A DNA stretch of 64,000 nucleotides from the NCBI RefSeq assembly GCF_028330965.1, contig NZ_JAQMUB010000019.1:111326-175325 (forward strand), written 5' to 3'. The position numbers and the translations under genes were made by a program. The notes beneath the pieces were generated by a model. The model was not told the origin of the DNA. It saw only the letters and a program-made list of their open reading frames with translations, and did not search any database. Source of the stretch: Oscillatoria sp. CS-180. GTDB taxonomy: Bacteria; Cyanobacteriota; Cyanobacteriia; Phormidesmidales; Phormidesmidaceae. Positions 16,526 through 27,005 of this stretch are shown here, piece after piece (the first letter of the stretch is position 1; every line of letters begins with the position of its first letter).

Positions 16526-18571
16526 ATGATTTGTTGTCTAAATCCCCACTGTCCTCATCCAATTAATCGTGACGCAGCAACGTCCTGCCGGGGTTGCGGC
16601 AAGCTCCTGATTCATCTGCTGCGGGGGCGTTATCGGCCCGTGAAATTAATTGGCCGGGGTGGTTTTGGACGCACTTACTTGGCCCAAGATAGCGATCGCC
16701 TCAATGCCCCTTGCGTTATCAAGCAGTTCGCGCCTCAGACTCAGGGGACCAAATCTTTTGTTAAAGCGGTTGATTTATTCAATCAAGAAGCCGTCAGGCT
16801 CCATGACTTAGGAGAGCATGCCCAGATTCCTGCGCTGTTGGCCTATTTCGAGCAGGATCAATACCTTTACTTAGTCCAACAGTTTATTGATGGCAAGACG
16901 TTGGTTCAAGAGGTGCTGGAGAACGGCCCCTTGGATGAAGCCGACGTGCGTAGTTTGCTCCACGATATTCTGCCGGTTCTCGGTTTTATCCATCGCCACA
17001 ACGTTATTCATCGGGATATTACACCGACCAACCTTATTCGCCGCAATACAGACCGTCGCCTATTCCTGATCGACTTTGGCATTGCTAAGCAGTTTGGTGA
17101 GGCGCTAGCCCCTGGACCAGGCACTCGCATTGGTACTGAGGGCTATGCTCCCATTGAACAGCTGCGAGGGGGACAGGCTTATCCCTGCAGTGATTTGTAT
17201 AGTCTGGGTGCCACCTGTATGCATTTGCTCACCGGACAAAGACCCGAGCATTTGTATGATCCGCTGCAGGGGCGCTGGATCTGGCGGGATGTACTGGCTA
17301 AGCAGGAGCGTTTTGTCAGTACAGAACTGGGGCAAGTAATTGATCGCCTAGTGATGGATACGATTGGCGATCGCTTCCAAACGGCTGAAGCTGTGATGGC
17401 AGCTCTTGAGGACCTGCCACTATTGCAGGGTAGTGTCCCTGGATGGGTGCGCCGTCATGCCAGCAGCACCCTGCTATCAACCTCTACGTCTTTGAAGAAA
17501 CCAGTCGCTGTATCTGCAACGGAGGCTCACGTTCCACCAACGACCCCACCAACATCCGCCCCGTCACCGTCACCAACCGCCTCGTCTTCGTCACCAACCG
17601 CCTCACCCCCTCAATCGCCAGCCTCGTCCTCGATCGCGCCGGCCCCTTCCGGCCCGCCATCCTCTCCCCCAGCTTCAGACACGGCAGAATGGCAGAGCGT
17701 TCGAGTTTTGACAGGTCATCAATCGTGGGTGACGACAGTAGCCTTTAATCCTCGCACCGCAACGCTTGTTAGCGGCAGCCTAGATGACAGCATCCGCATT
17801 TGGAATTTACAGACCGGAAATGAGCAGGTAACTTTGCAGGGTCATCCCCGAGGCGTTAACGACGTCAAAATTAGCGCCAAGGGACAAGTTCTAGTTAGCT
17901 GCGGAGACGACGGCAGCGTTAAGGTGTGGAACTTAACCGCAGGCCGCCTTATCCATACCTTGAAAGGCCACGTTCGAGACGTCACCAGCGTAGCCATCGG
18001 CCACAAAGGATGGACATTGGCAAGCGGCAGCAAGGATAAAACGATCAAACTGTGGAAACTGGACAAGGGAACTCCCATCCGAACTCTACTAGGGTCTCCG
18101 GCGGCAGTTCGAGCGGTCGCGATGACGTCAAATGAAACCTCTCTTTTCAGTGGCGGACTGGATAACAAAGTCCGGTTATGGGATTTGAAAACAGGGGATA
18201 TGATTCGAGTCTTTTCTGGGCATTTCAATCCCATCAACGACGTAGCAGTCAGTCGAGATGGATTGTTTGTTGTCAGTGCGAGCAAAGACAAAACCATCAT
18301 TCTCTGGAGTGTGGCTACGGGGTCTATCATCCATACCCTGAGAGGGCATACTCAGGAAGTCAAATCCGTGGCGATCGCCCCTGATAACCGCACCGTCATT
18401 AGTGGCAGCAGCGATCGCACGGTGAGAATTTGGGATGCCCGGACAGGTCAACTGCTCCACACGCTCACCGGGCACAGCAATGGCGTTTCGGCGATCGCCG
18501 TTCATCGCACGGGCCGTCTCATTGCCAGTTGCAGCGCCGACAAAACCATTCGAGTTTGGCGATACGGGTAG
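16526..18571 (+). CDS. Serine/threonine protein kinase with N-terminal 4-Cys motif and seven WD40 repeats
   Basis: This is a 681-residue protein. Cysteines in MICCLNPHCP and SCRGCGK form the N-terminal zinc-ribbon-like 4-Cys motif of many cyanobacterial kinases. The kinase domain (about 34-300) has the glycine loop LIGRGGFGRTYLA, the ATP lysine in CVIKQF, the catalytic loop HRDITPTN at 162-169 and DFG in LIDFGIAKQF. The usual lysine of HRDxKxxN is threonine here, a variant like the HRDISPDN group. A Pro/Ser/Thr-rich linker (about 330-385) precedes seven WD40 repeats of the form GHxxxVxxVA...SGSxDxTIRIW, which would close one beta-propeller. No membrane span is found. Targets are unknown. Confidence 0.92.
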   Translation: MICCLNPHCPHPINRDAATSCRGCGKLLIHLLRGRYRPVKLIGRGGFGRTYLAQDSDRLNAPCVIKQFAPQTQGTKSFVKAVDLFNQEAVRLHDLGEHAQIPALLAYFEQDQYLYLVQQFIDGKTLVQEVLENGPLDEADVRSLLHDILPVLGFIHRHNVIHRDITPTNLIRRNTDRRLFLIDFGIAKQFGEALAPGPGTRIGTEGYAPIEQLRGGQAYPCSDLYSLGATCMHLLTGQRPEHLYDPLQGRWIWRDVLAKQERFVSTELGQVIDRLVMDTIGDRFQTAEAVMAALEDLPLLQGSVPGWVRRHASSTLLSTSTSLKKPVAVSATEAHVPPTTPPTSAPSPSPTASSSSPTASPPQSPASSSIAPAPSGPPSSPPASDTAEWQSVRVLTGHQSWVTTVAFNPRTATLVSGSLDDSIRIWNLQTGNEQVTLQGHPRGVNDVKISAKGQVLVSCGDDGSVKVWNLTAGRLIHTLKGHVRDVTSVAIGHKGWTLASGSKDKTIKLWKLDKGTPIRTLLGSPAAVRAVAMTSNETSLFSGGLDNKVRLWDLKTGDMIRVFSGHFNPINDVAVSRDGLFVVSASKDKTIILWSVATGSIIHTLRGHTQEVKSVAIAPDNRTVISGSSDRTVRIWDARTGQLLHTLTGHSNGVSAIAVHRTGRLIASCSADKTIRVWRYG

Positions 18572-18649
18572 GTCCTACTCCTTCAAAAGGCATTACCGTT
18601 TGCCCAGGGCAAGGACAGGGTTGACTACTGATTGGCAATTTTGAGATGA

Positions 18650-18674
18650 CCGATATTGGCTTGGCCAACATCGG
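18650..18674. other. Hairpin without T-run, between kinase and iron permease
   Basis: CCGATATTGGC at 18650-18660 pairs with GCCAACATCGG at 18664-18674 with one A-C mismatch and a 3-nt loop. No T-run follows, so an intrinsic terminator is unlikely. It may be an RNA stabiliser or a protein site. Confidence 0.4.
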
Positions 18675-18824
18675 CATTACCGTGCTATCGGGCTTGATAC
18701 GGGTAGCGACCGAAAAGCGAAACAGTTTAAGGTACAAGGTGTATGTAGAGGGCGAATGAAGGTTCTGCACTTTCAGCTTTGAACCCTAGACTCATTCATC
18801 CTAACGTTGTCTCTTTTGAACTCA

Positions 18825-19742
18825 ATGGATTTTGCGCCCGCCTTACCCACTTTTTTCGTCACCCTTCGAGAGGGGGTTGAAGCAGCTCTTGTTGTCGGCA
18901 TTGTGCTCGCCTGTCTGGGCAAAGCTCAACAAACTCAGCTGAACCGATGGGTCTATCTAGGAGTCTTGGCAGGTCTTCTAGGAAGCGTATTTACGGGAGT
19001 CATTATCTTCAACAGTGTTGCCCAAGTAGAGCAGTCACTACCAACCTTAGAACCCATTATCGAGCCATTTTTCGATAGCTTGTTTTGCGCGATCGCCATC
19101 ATTATGCTGAGTTGGATGCTGCTATGGATGACTCGCCAAGCGCGATCGCTCAAGTCTGACATCGAGGGTTCAATATCAGCAGCCCTAGTCGAAGATGAGG
19201 CAGCAGGACTCACTATTTTCAGCCTGGTTTGCATTGCCGTCTTACGAGAAGGCATTGAAACCGTCCTCTTTATCTTCACAAGCGTTCAGCAGAGTGGGAC
19301 AGCGGCTTTGGGCGCAGTCGGGGGGCTGTTTGGAGCCACGCTCATTGGTTTAGCGCTCTTTCGATGGGGGATTCGGATCAATCTCCGCGTTTTCTTTCAG
19401 GTCATGGGCGTTTTGCTGCTGCTCATCATTGGCGGTCTCGTCGTTTCTTTCTTCCGCAACCTGGACGCAGCATTCCTAGCTATTAGTAGTTTTGATCCCG
19501 TCAACGCTGATCTATGTATTTCGAAAGAATCCTGCATTTTGGGACCCCTGCTGTGGGACGCCCATAATGTTCTGCCTGATAGGCAGTTTCCTGGCATTTT
19601 GCTGAAAACGCTACTGGGCTACCGCGATCGCCTCTTTGCCGGTCAAGCTTTGGCGTATTTAGCATTCATGATTGCGATCGGGGGCACTTATTTCCGTAGC
19701 TTGACACCCCCAACCCAACAACCCCAAAAATCATCTTTGTAA
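18825..19742 (+). CDS. FTR1 family high-affinity iron permease
   Basis: The 305-residue multi-pass membrane protein has the two diagnostic REGxE motifs, TLREGVEAALVVGIV near the N-terminus and AVLREGIETVLFIF in the middle, which bind the iron in FTR1/EfeU permeases. About seven membrane segments are predicted. The frame reaches a TTG at 18807, but the ATG at 18825 leads directly into the first helix and is preferred. No EfeO or EfeB partner or ferroxidase gene is adjacent. It would import iron across the cytoplasmic membrane. Confidence 0.9.
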   Translation: MDFAPALPTFFVTLREGVEAALVVGIVLACLGKAQQTQLNRWVYLGVLAGLLGSVFTGVIIFNSVAQVEQSLPTLEPIIEPFFDSLFCAIAIIMLSWMLLWMTRQARSLKSDIEGSISAALVEDEAAGLTIFSLVCIAVLREGIETVLFIFTSVQQSGTAALGAVGGLFGATLIGLALFRWGIRINLRVFFQVMGVLLLLIIGGLVVSFFRNLDAAFLAISSFDPVNADLCISKESCILGPLLWDAHNVLPDRQFPGILLKTLLGYRDRLFAGQALAYLAFMIAIGGTYFRSLTPPTQQPQKSSL

Positions 19743-19835
19743 AACCAGGTCAGTACTTAGTACATAGACATAAACAGTAACGGTAAAGACAGGGAAATGG
19801 TTTGCCCTATCCTCACAATGGAATTCTTTGGATAA

Positions 19836-20732
19836 ATGGCTGTCTTACTGCCTGCAATCGTCCCAGTTGCTTTCATTGTCTTCATCGGATTCATCACAGG
19901 ACGGACTCTCTCACTCGATAGGCTGACGCTATCGCGGCTCAGTCTTTACGTGCTGATGCCCGCTCTGATTGCCAGCAGTCTCTATGGCATCACGCTGTCA
20001 GCCAGTAATGCCGCCAAGATTGTGGTGGGGTTTTTTCTCAGTTCAGCAGTGCTGTATGGTGTGGTCTACAGCCTGTGTCGTCTTTTCAAAACGGATCCCC
20101 TACTGCAAAAAACCCTGATCGCAACGGCAATCTTTGCCAATACGGGCAACATGGGATTACCCTTCATCACCTTTGCCTTAGGAGAATCGGGCCTAGAACG
20201 AGCGATCGTATATCTCGTCAGCAGCAGCATTTTTCTCACCGCAGTTGGTCCAACGTTACTGAAAGCAGAAGGCATCCAGAGCGGTTTGCAAACAACCTTA
20301 CGATTACCCGTCTTCTGGGCCATGCTAGCCGGGTTGATTCTGCAAATTTTGGCCATTACCTTACCGCTGCGATTGGGGGACGGTTTGGACTTGTTGGGAA
20401 GTGCTGCAATTCCAGTTGCTCTGGTCACATTAGGCATGCAGCTCGCCAAAACCCACTTCTATTTGGACCGAATAGTGATACTGTCAGCGGGATTACGGTT
20501 ATTGCTAGCACCTGCGATCGCCCTCATCATTGGCATCGCGATCGGTTTACAAGGGCAAAATCTTCAGGTCCTAGTCCTACAAGGAGCGATGCCAACAGCG
20601 GTCAACACATTTATCTGGGTGACAGAATTTGGTGGGGACGCAGACCTGGCCGCTAGAGCGATCGTGCTATCAACAATATTAAGTGCGCTGACATTACCAA
20701 CTCTGCTGTGGCTATTACTTCTGTTCAACTAG
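19836..20732 (+). CDS. AEC family (auxin efflux carrier-like) transporter
   Basis: The 298-residue protein has about ten membrane segments and the AEC pattern: LMPALIASSLYGI, ATAIFANTGNMGLPFITFALGE in the fourth to fifth helix region, and GAMPTAVNTFIWVTEFGGD near the end. Bacterial members carry organic acids or amino acids; the substrate here cannot be read from sequence. It follows the iron permease on the same strand by 93 bp and may be co-transcribed. Confidence 0.88.
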   Translation: MAVLLPAIVPVAFIVFIGFITGRTLSLDRLTLSRLSLYVLMPALIASSLYGITLSASNAAKIVVGFFLSSAVLYGVVYSLCRLFKTDPLLQKTLIATAIFANTGNMGLPFITFALGESGLERAIVYLVSSSIFLTAVGPTLLKAEGIQSGLQTTLRLPVFWAMLAGLILQILAITLPLRLGDGLDLLGSAAIPVALVTLGMQLAKTHFYLDRIVILSAGLRLLLAPAIALIIGIAIGLQGQNLQVLVLQGAMPTAVNTFIWVTEFGGDADLAARAIVLSTILSALTLPTLLWLLLLFN

Positions 20733-21040
20733 GCTAAAATATTCAAGTGACACAAATTTTTCCCAAGTTCAGCTGAGTCGATGTAGCGGTTCAGCTCAGG
20801 AGAGCACGTCTGTTTTGTTGCTTAGTTCGGCAGTCCCGACTCAGTAACTTCGGTTGTATCCTTCCACCTTTCGGACAGAACGCTTTACAATCGGTAATGC
20901 TGCCAAATTAGAAAGTTAGCGTGGGCACGTTCTGACTATACAGAATGCAGCCGCCCCTTTAAGAGGTAGCAACGATTTCCTTTGATCATTTTTGAAGGTG
21001 GTCATCCATCGGTTTGTCGCACAGAAACTAGAGAGCAGTT
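20733..21040 (+). other. Long leader/promoter region of the EF-G gene
   Basis: These 308 bases contain no gene. The segment probably holds the promoter and a long 5' leader. GTTCAGCT occurs twice (near 20767 and 20791), and the last 40 bases before the ATG include the ribosome binding site region (AGAGAGCAGTT). Confidence 0.4.
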
Positions 21041-23128
21041 ATGAAAAAGGACCTTACACGCTATCGCAACATTGGTATCTTTGCCCACGTAGATGCCGGC
21101 AAGACCACTACAACAGAGCGTATTTTGAAGCTCACGGGTAAAATCCACAAAATTGGTGAGGTTCATGAAGGTGCGGCAACTACTGACTTCATGGAACAGG
21201 AGCAGGAGCGGGGTATCACGATTCAGTCTGCGGCAACCTCTTGCTTCTGGAACGATCACCAGCTCAATATCATTGACACTCCAGGACACGTTGACTTCAC
21301 AATTGAGGTCTATCGTTCTCTGAAAGTTCTAGACGGCGGCATTGGTGTTTTCTGTGGTTCCGGCGGTGTGGAACCACAGTCTGAAACGAACTGGCGCTAC
21401 GCCAACGACTCCAAAGTAGCTCGCATCATTTATGTAAATAAGTTGGACCGGATTGGTGCAGACTTCTTCCGCGTCGTCAAACAGGTCGATGAAGTTTTGG
21501 CCGCCAAACCTCTGGTCATGGTGCTTCCTATTGGGACTGAGAGTGATTTTGTTGGCGTCGTTGACTTGCTCACGGAGAAAGCTTGGATCTGGGATGACTC
21601 TGGCGATCCTATGAACTATGAGATCAAGGACGTGCCTGAGGACATGAAGGAGCAGGTCGCTGAATACCGCGAAGCCCTGATTGAGGCTGCGGTTGAGCAG
21701 GATGAAGAGGCACTGATGAAGTACTTGGAAGGTGAAGATATCTCCATTGACGAGATCAAGCATTGCATTCGCAAGGGAACTCGTGAATTAGCTTTCTTCC
21801 CCACCTACTGTGGCTCATCCTTCAAAAACAAAGGCGTACAGCTCGTTCTCGATGCGGTGGTTGACTATCTGCCTGCACCTAACGAAGTTCCCCCTCAGCC
21901 CGAAGTGGATCTGGAGGGTAATGAAACCGGCAAGCTAGCTTACGTTGATCCAGAAAAACCCTTACGGGCACTGGCGTTCAAGATTATGGACGATCGCTTC
22001 GGTGCTCTAACGTTCACCCGAATCTATTCCGGTGTTATCAGCAAGGGCGACAATGTTTTGGATACAGCAACGGGTAAAAGTGAGCGGATCGGACGTATTG
22101 TCGAGATGCACGCGAACGACCGCCAGGAGGTTAATTCAGCTCAAGCCGGCGACATCGTTGCTCTGGTGGGTCTGAAGAACGTCCAAACAGGCCATACGCT
22201 TTGTGATCCCAAGGATCCAGCCACGCTGGAACCGATGGTATTCCCAGAACCCGTTATCTCAGTTGCTGTTGAGCCGAAGAAGAAAGGCGATAACGAGAAA
22301 ATGGGCGTTGCGCTTAGCAAAATGGTTCAGGAAGACCCCTCTTTCTATGTGGAAACTGACCAGGAAAGTGGTGAGACCATCATGAAGGGGATGGGTGAAC
22401 TTCACCTAGACATTAAGGTAGACATTCTGAAGCGAACCTACGGTGTTGAGGTTGAAGTGGGTAAGCCTCAGGTGGCTTATCGTGAAGCTATTACCAAGGT
22501 GTTCGACGATAGCTACACTCACAAGAAACAGTCCGGTGGTTCTGGTCAGTATGCCAAAATTGACTACACCATCGAACCAGCAGAAGTGGGTACGGGCTTC
22601 CAGTTCACATCGAAGGTTACTGGTGGTAACGTACCTCGTGAATTCTGGCCTGCTGTTCAAAAGGGCTTTGAGACGAGCATTGAGAAAGGGCCTCTGGCCG
22701 GATTCCCAGTTGTTGATCTTCAGGTCACTTTAAAGGATGGTGGCTTTCACCCCGTTGACTCTTCTGCGATCGCCTTCGAGATTGCGGCAAAAGCAGCTTA
22801 CCGTCAGTCTTTACCCAAAGCAGGTCTGCAGCTGCTAGAACCTATCATGAAGGTGGATGTTTTCACACCCGATGACTATATGGGTGATGTTATCGGTGAC
22901 CTCAACCGTCGTCGCGGCATGATCCTAGGTCAAGATACCGGTCCCACTGGCGTTCGCATTAAAGCGGAAGCCCCTCTTAGTGAGATGTTTGGCTATATCG
23001 GTGACTTGCGGACAATGACCTCTGGCCGTGGTCAGTTCTCGATGACCTTCTCTCACTATTCTCCTTGTCCCAGCAATGTTGCTGAGGTCGTCATCAAGGA
23101 AGCCAAAGAGCGCGCTGAAGCTTCGTAA
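21041..23128 (+). CDS. fusA: Translation elongation factor G, EF-G2-like paralogue
   Basis: This is a 695-residue, full-length GTPase. G1 is [15 protein letters not shown], the switch regions include [18 protein letters not shown]3 is DTPGHVDF, G4 is NKLD, and domains II to V follow. The N-terminal [21 protein letters not shown] and [24 protein letters not shown] are of the second EF-G type known from gamma-proteobacteria rather than the usual MAR...RNIGIxAHIDAGK form. No rpsL, rpsG or tuf genes are nearby, unlike the canonical str operon, so this is most likely a second copy. It should promote translocation or ribosome recycling. Confidence 0.9.
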   Translation: MKKDLTRYRNIGIFAHVDAGKTTTTERILKLTGKIHKIGEVHEGAATTDFMEQEQERGITIQSAATSCFWNDHQLNIIDTPGHVDFTIEVYRSLKVLDGGIGVFCGSGGVEPQSETNWRYANDSKVARIIYVNKLDRIGADFFRVVKQVDEVLAAKPLVMVLPIGTESDFVGVVDLLTEKAWIWDDSGDPMNYEIKDVPEDMKEQVAEYREALIEAAVEQDEEALMKYLEGEDISIDEIKHCIRKGTRELAFFPTYCGSSFKNKGVQLVLDAVVDYLPAPNEVPPQPEVDLEGNETGKLAYVDPEKPLRALAFKIMDDRFGALTFTRIYSGVISKGDNVLDTATGKSERIGRIVEMHANDRQEVNSAQAGDIVALVGLKNVQTGHTLCDPKDPATLEPMVFPEPVISVAVEPKKKGDNEKMGVALSKMVQEDPSFYVETDQESGETIMKGMGELHLDIKVDILKRTYGVEVEVGKPQVAYREAITKVFDDSYTHKKQSGGSGQYAKIDYTIEPAEVGTGFQFTSKVTGGNVPREFWPAVQKGFETSIEKGPLAGFPVVDLQVTLKDGGFHPVDSSAIAFEIAAKAAYRQSLPKAGLQLLEPIMKVDVFTPDDYMGDVIGDLNRRRGMILGQDTGPTGVRIKAEAPLSEMFGYIGDLRTMTSGRGQFSMTFSHYSPCPSNVAEVVIKEAKERAEAS

Positions 23129-23174
23129 GCTTCCTAGTCATTAGGGCAATAGACTCACAATAAGGCTTAGTTTG

Positions 23175-23202
23175 AGAGCGCGACCTGTATGGGTTGCGCT
23201 CT
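23175..23202 (+). terminator. GC-rich hairpin after EF-G gene
   Basis: AGAGCGCGACC at 23175-23185 pairs with GGTTGCGCTCT at 23192-23202, apart from one G-T position. It lies 46 bp after the stop codon. The T-run is poor (TAGCATT), so termination may be partial. Confidence 0.55.
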
Positions 23203-23355
23203 TAGCATTGATAGCCTCAGTCATTTAAGCGAGTGCACCTAACAAGCATTCGATAGTATCCAAATTTAGTGCGATCGCCATTTTGCTCTAACGGAACTGG
23301 CGACAGCTATACGTTTCTACGCCTTTGATACCCTTCCTACCGCTAGCTATACCTG

Positions 23356-24534
23356 CTATGAATGTCCTGCGACAAGCTGGGACTCTTCAACGGCCGTTTC
23401 CGAACGGTAGCCTGCACTCAAAATATTGACCAGCGATTCACCCGCCTGCCAGCGATCGCGCATCTCTTGTGCGGGTGTTGTTTCTTGATATAACAATCGC
23501 CATAATGGCCGCAACAAGGTTTTCTCCTGTTCATCGGTTAACGCCTGTTCGGCAGCAGTCAAAAGCAGTGTTGCTTGGTTCCGCAATTGGGTGTCTTGAA
23601 AGCCGTAGCGGGCTGATTGCTGATGCGCCTCTGCATCTGGAACCAGGGCTAGCCCCGGCAAAGTTTGATCCAACACCAAGCCTTTTATTAGGGCTAAAAG
23701 ACTGCCATAGAGCGAAAAATCACCACAGCTATCACAAGCTTTGAACTCGATCCGGCCTACTTCAGCCGGTAATCGGGCTATTTTCGTCAGAGAAGGAGAA
23801 CTAGCAACCAAGTCTTCTGACTGCTTGAGAAAGACCATCACCGCAGGTCTCTTTCCCGTACGAAGATGAGTTCGTACGGATAACCCTGACCACAACTTGT
23901 GCTCATAAAACGGCGAGCTAAAGCTGAACGGAACGATGGCAGGACTGTAATACGTTAGTTTTTTGCCCACTCGAATCAGGGCTTCAGGAGACAAACCACG
24001 AACAGAAAAATTCAAATCAGGTCCATAGGTCAGTAGAGGAATATGAGCCGTGCGCTTTTCTGGAGAAGTCTGACGACGATCCTGTTCATACCGATTCAAA
24101 GGCGGTTGAGGGACAAAATCTGACTGAACTGGATTAAAACTGACTAGAACAGGTTGTAGCCCATCAGGTTCAGCGACAGCCGACAGAAGCCTGAAACTCT
24201 CTCGAAGTTCTGCCACTGCTCCCGCGATCGTGGGCTGTAGTGTCGTGCGAATCTCAATGCCTTTGGGCACACAATCAGTCAGTGCACCAGTTTCCGAAAA
24301 GCGCTCATACCCTTCGATGTACCAGCGTTTTCGCTTAATGTTCATATCTCCAATTCTGAGCTGAGGATAGTCAGAAGCATATTCAGGCAGTTGGTCAATC
24401 AAACGGTCGAACCGCTGGAATGAAGTGTTAGAAAAATCGGCGAACTGATTAGCTTGGCAGTCCCAGAAAGCGACTTCATGCTCAATCCCAAACTGGCAAA
24501 GGCTTTCACGATCATTAACAGACGTATTAGTCAT
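23356..24534 (-). CDS. Glutamate-cysteine ligase family (GCS2-like) protein
   Basis: This 392-residue protein has FGIEHEVAFWD at the start and PKGIEIRTTLQPT further in, the E-containing motifs of the carboxylate-amine/glutamate-cysteine ligase fold. GRIEFKACDSCGDFSLYGSLLALIKGL near residue 265 fits the later active-site region. The family makes gamma-glutamyl amides such as gamma-glutamylcysteine, the first step of glutathione synthesis. Whether this copy makes gamma-glutamylcysteine is not certain, since cyanobacteria can carry more than one such ligase. It is monocistronic, with ATG at 24534. Confidence 0.7.
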   Translation of the reverse strand: MTNTSVNDRESLCQFGIEHEVAFWDCQANQFADFSNTSFQRFDRLIDQLPEYASDYPQLRIGDMNIKRKRWYIEGYERFSETGALTDCVPKGIEIRTTLQPTIAGAVAELRESFRLLSAVAEPDGLQPVLVSFNPVQSDFVPQPPLNRYEQDRRQTSPEKRTAHIPLLTYGPDLNFSVRGLSPEALIRVGKKLTYYSPAIVPFSFSSPFYEHKLWSGLSVRTHLRTGKRPAVMVFLKQSEDLVASSPSLTKIARLPAEVGRIEFKACDSCGDFSLYGSLLALIKGLVLDQTLPGLALVPDAEAHQQSARYGFQDTQLRNQATLLLTAAEQALTDEQEKTLLRPLWRLLYQETTPAQEMRDRWQAGESLVNILSAGYRSETAVEESQLVAGHS

Positions 24535-24977
24535 TTCAATGCACCCTATAAGCTTGAAAACTATTCATAACCAGTATCAACAAGCAGTGACGATGATTGT
24601 AATACTTTGCAGCTTATTATCAACAGCTTGGCGAGATTTTCCATTAAAAAAAATTGGTCTTTCCAACTTCTTACAGGCATCAAAAAATACTTCGACTCCT
24701 CATATTTCAGTGAAATTTACCTTAAGGCCTTGACTGGTAACGTGGTACTTTAATGAGAAAGCATATCATTAACCTATCGGTGCAATGGAGGCTTACAAAG
24801 CCTGAAAAGTTCTAGCAGAAAAGTTTTGCATCTCGCTAGCAGGGCTTCATTGACAAGAAGTTTCATCTGTATGCATGCCATCAGTCCAATGGACTACGGC
24901 AAAAATTTCTTCAGCCCGAAGAATCTCATTTTTACTTGATCACCCAAGGCGACTTTCGAAAAGAGGGCATCAGAGGT
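24535..24977. other. Intergenic region, 443 bp
   Basis: The region separates divergent genes, the ligase-like and the sucrase/ferredoxin-like gene, so two promoters are expected. It is AT-rich near 24640-24730. A small perfect AGGCTT-ACA-AAGCCT hairpin lies at 24789-24803. No gene is supported. Confidence 0.45.
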
Positions 24978-25952
24978 ATGGATTTGCCAATATTTCCTGA
25001 CACTCAAAATCAATCACTTATTGGCACGGCAGTTCCAGCGGATACTTTTATTCTGCTTGAGACACCCCAACCTTGGATTAAGCCCGCCCTACTGTCGGAA
25101 GGGATTCCAGAATCTCTCCGACGAGTTATTCGATCGCTCCTCCAATCTCGGACCGGTTTGAGGGTGCACCTCATCGCTAATGAGCAAACATCAACACAGC
25201 TTTGCCGGCGCATTCTCATCTTCCAACGGACTCCTTCATCGCGAGTCGCTAAAGCCCATCTAACTTTGAAGCACACTCCAACTCGGGCTTATGATGCTTG
25301 GGAAATTCAGGTCAAAACATTGGCAGACATGGCTCCTGCTCTAGAAGCATTTTTCGAGGAATCTCCATCGGCATCGGCCAATTACCGATGGAGTCGCTCT
25401 AAGCAGCGTCATTTGATGATTTGCACTCACGCTAGCCACAATGAGTGCTGTGGCATTCATGGCTATCCCTTTTACCAGTCAGCGATCGCCCATATTGAAC
25501 AGCTCGGCCTTACCCAAAATATTGTCCCTTGGCAGGTCAGTCATATTGGTGGCCATCGATTCGCGCCCACTCTGATCGACTTCCCTCAGGGTCGGTACTA
25601 CGGCAATCTCAACGAAGCAGTCCTTCCTGATTTGCTGAAACAGCAGGGACCCATTGCCCCGGTGCTATCAACCTATCGGGGATGGAGTTTGCTGCCCAAG
25701 CCTCTGCAACTTTTGGAAGCCGAACTATTTAATCAGCACGGATGGCGGTGGCTAACCAACAAGGTGATGGGACGGGTTATCGAAAAAGCTGATACGACAC
25801 AGCATTGTCGAGTAGAACTTTGGACGGAATCTGCCGATCAGAAACGGCTCCATTACATAGCCGATATTCAAAACAAAACGATTCTAGCGTGCAGAATTGC
25901 CACAATTTCCGAATTGAATGCTAGTCAACTGCTGACTCGTAAAACAGGCTAA
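24978..25952 (+). CDS. Sucrase/ferredoxin-like family protein
   Basis: The 324-residue protein belongs to the Suc_Fer-like (thioredoxin-fold ferredoxin) family. The block MICTHASHNECCGIHGYPFY has the cysteines that bind the [2Fe-2S] cluster in such proteins, and VSHIGGHRFAPTLIDFPQGRYYG is the usual second block. An electron-transfer role is likely; the partner is unknown. The frame reaches a TTG at 24936, but the ATG at 24978 follows GAGGG and AGAGG purine tracts and is preferred. Confidence 0.85.
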   Translation: MDLPIFPDTQNQSLIGTAVPADTFILLETPQPWIKPALLSEGIPESLRRVIRSLLQSRTGLRVHLIANEQTSTQLCRRILIFQRTPSSRVAKAHLTLKHTPTRAYDAWEIQVKTLADMAPALEAFFEESPSASANYRWSRSKQRHLMICTHASHNECCGIHGYPFYQSAIAHIEQLGLTQNIVPWQVSHIGGHRFAPTLIDFPQGRYYGNLNEAVLPDLLKQQGPIAPVLSTYRGWSLLPKPLQLLEAELFNQHGWRWLTNKVMGRVIEKADTTQHCRVELWTESADQKRLHYIADIQNKTILACRIATISELNASQLLTRKTG

Positions 25953-26125
25953 TCCTTTGTCTCAGCTGAAATGCGCTGAGGTCTTGGACGTTGCTTGATG
26001 ATGCGATGGTTGTATCGCTTTGACCATTTAGGGGTTTGTTTGGCATACCGTTGCCATCCGTAAAACGACCGCTTGCTTAGATGACGATGAGCTCAGTAAC
26101 AGATATAGGCACGGCAAATAACCCA

Positions 26126-26142
26126 CTAGTACCGCTACGCGG
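26126..26142 (+). repeat. 17-bp dispersed repeat, copy 1
   Basis: CTAGTACCGCTACGCGG. The inverse complement occurs at 26989-27005. The core CCGCTACGCGG resembles short dispersed palindromic repeats found between cyanobacterial genes. Confidence 0.6.
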
Positions 26143-26988
26143 ATTCAAAATTCAAAATTCAAAGCTAAGGCAGATAAGCTTTCTCAGTGTTTTGAATGGT
26201 GAGTCTATTTCTGCCGCAGTGTACTAGCTATTGGGCTGGTTTCTTCCTGAGCTGAGCAACCCCGGTTCTCGAATTCTTCCCGATTGATGTTTAGCGTGTA
26301 TGTCATCGTTCGAAGGGATGCTAATCGAGATGATTACTGCTTCTGTCGAACTTCCCCTGCCGTTTTGACATACTATTCGGACTGCTATGACTGGCGTAAA
26401 GCGAGCATCGCCCAACCCAACCTGTGAGTATTTGCGTCAGTTCTAACAAGCCCACTTGGACACTTGCCATGTTAAGTTCCTCAATTCTGATGAATGTCCA
26501 ATCTGACCTCTTTTAGGATTGAAGCACTAGAGGCATAGCAGATTTGCCAACATAGCCCTGAACAATTGGGCACTTTGACAAAAACTTAGCGTTGGCAAGG
26601 AAAAACAAGAATAGTAAGGCTAAGGAATTCAACTCATGTATTTTCATCATCCTGACTTCAAACATCAACGATGTTGCCAAATCATCAACCCTAGACTTGC
26701 CGTCGTCTCATCGTTTTCTAGCACTTCAAATCAAACCCATTGTTTTAATTACTCCACCGATTTATACACTTGTCCAATTTTTGGCTTTGCCAATGAGTCG
26801 TTTGAACCAAGCTTTCTCGAAAACCTATTAGGAGATGGCTAGAGAAGAAACCTAGACTTTGAAGTCTATCGGGCACAGCGGATATGGTTTTTCCCATGGC
26901 CCTAATACTCGACGGTGGAAGTATGTGCATCCTTCCAAGTGCTTAAGAAACCCACGATGAGGCAGTTTTGCATTTTGAATGTTGCATT

Positions 26989-27005
26989 CCGCGTAGCGGT
27001 ACTAG
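26989..27005 (-). repeat. 17-bp dispersed repeat, copy 2 (inverted)
   Basis: CCGCGTAGCGGTACTAG is the exact inverse complement of the copy at 26126-26142. Together they bracket about 850 bp without a recognisable gene. Confidence 0.6.

Noticed and set aside
26592..26842. Two overlapping short ORFs in the gene-poor region
   Set aside because: They overlap in different frames, have no recognised homologues and lack ribosome binding sites.
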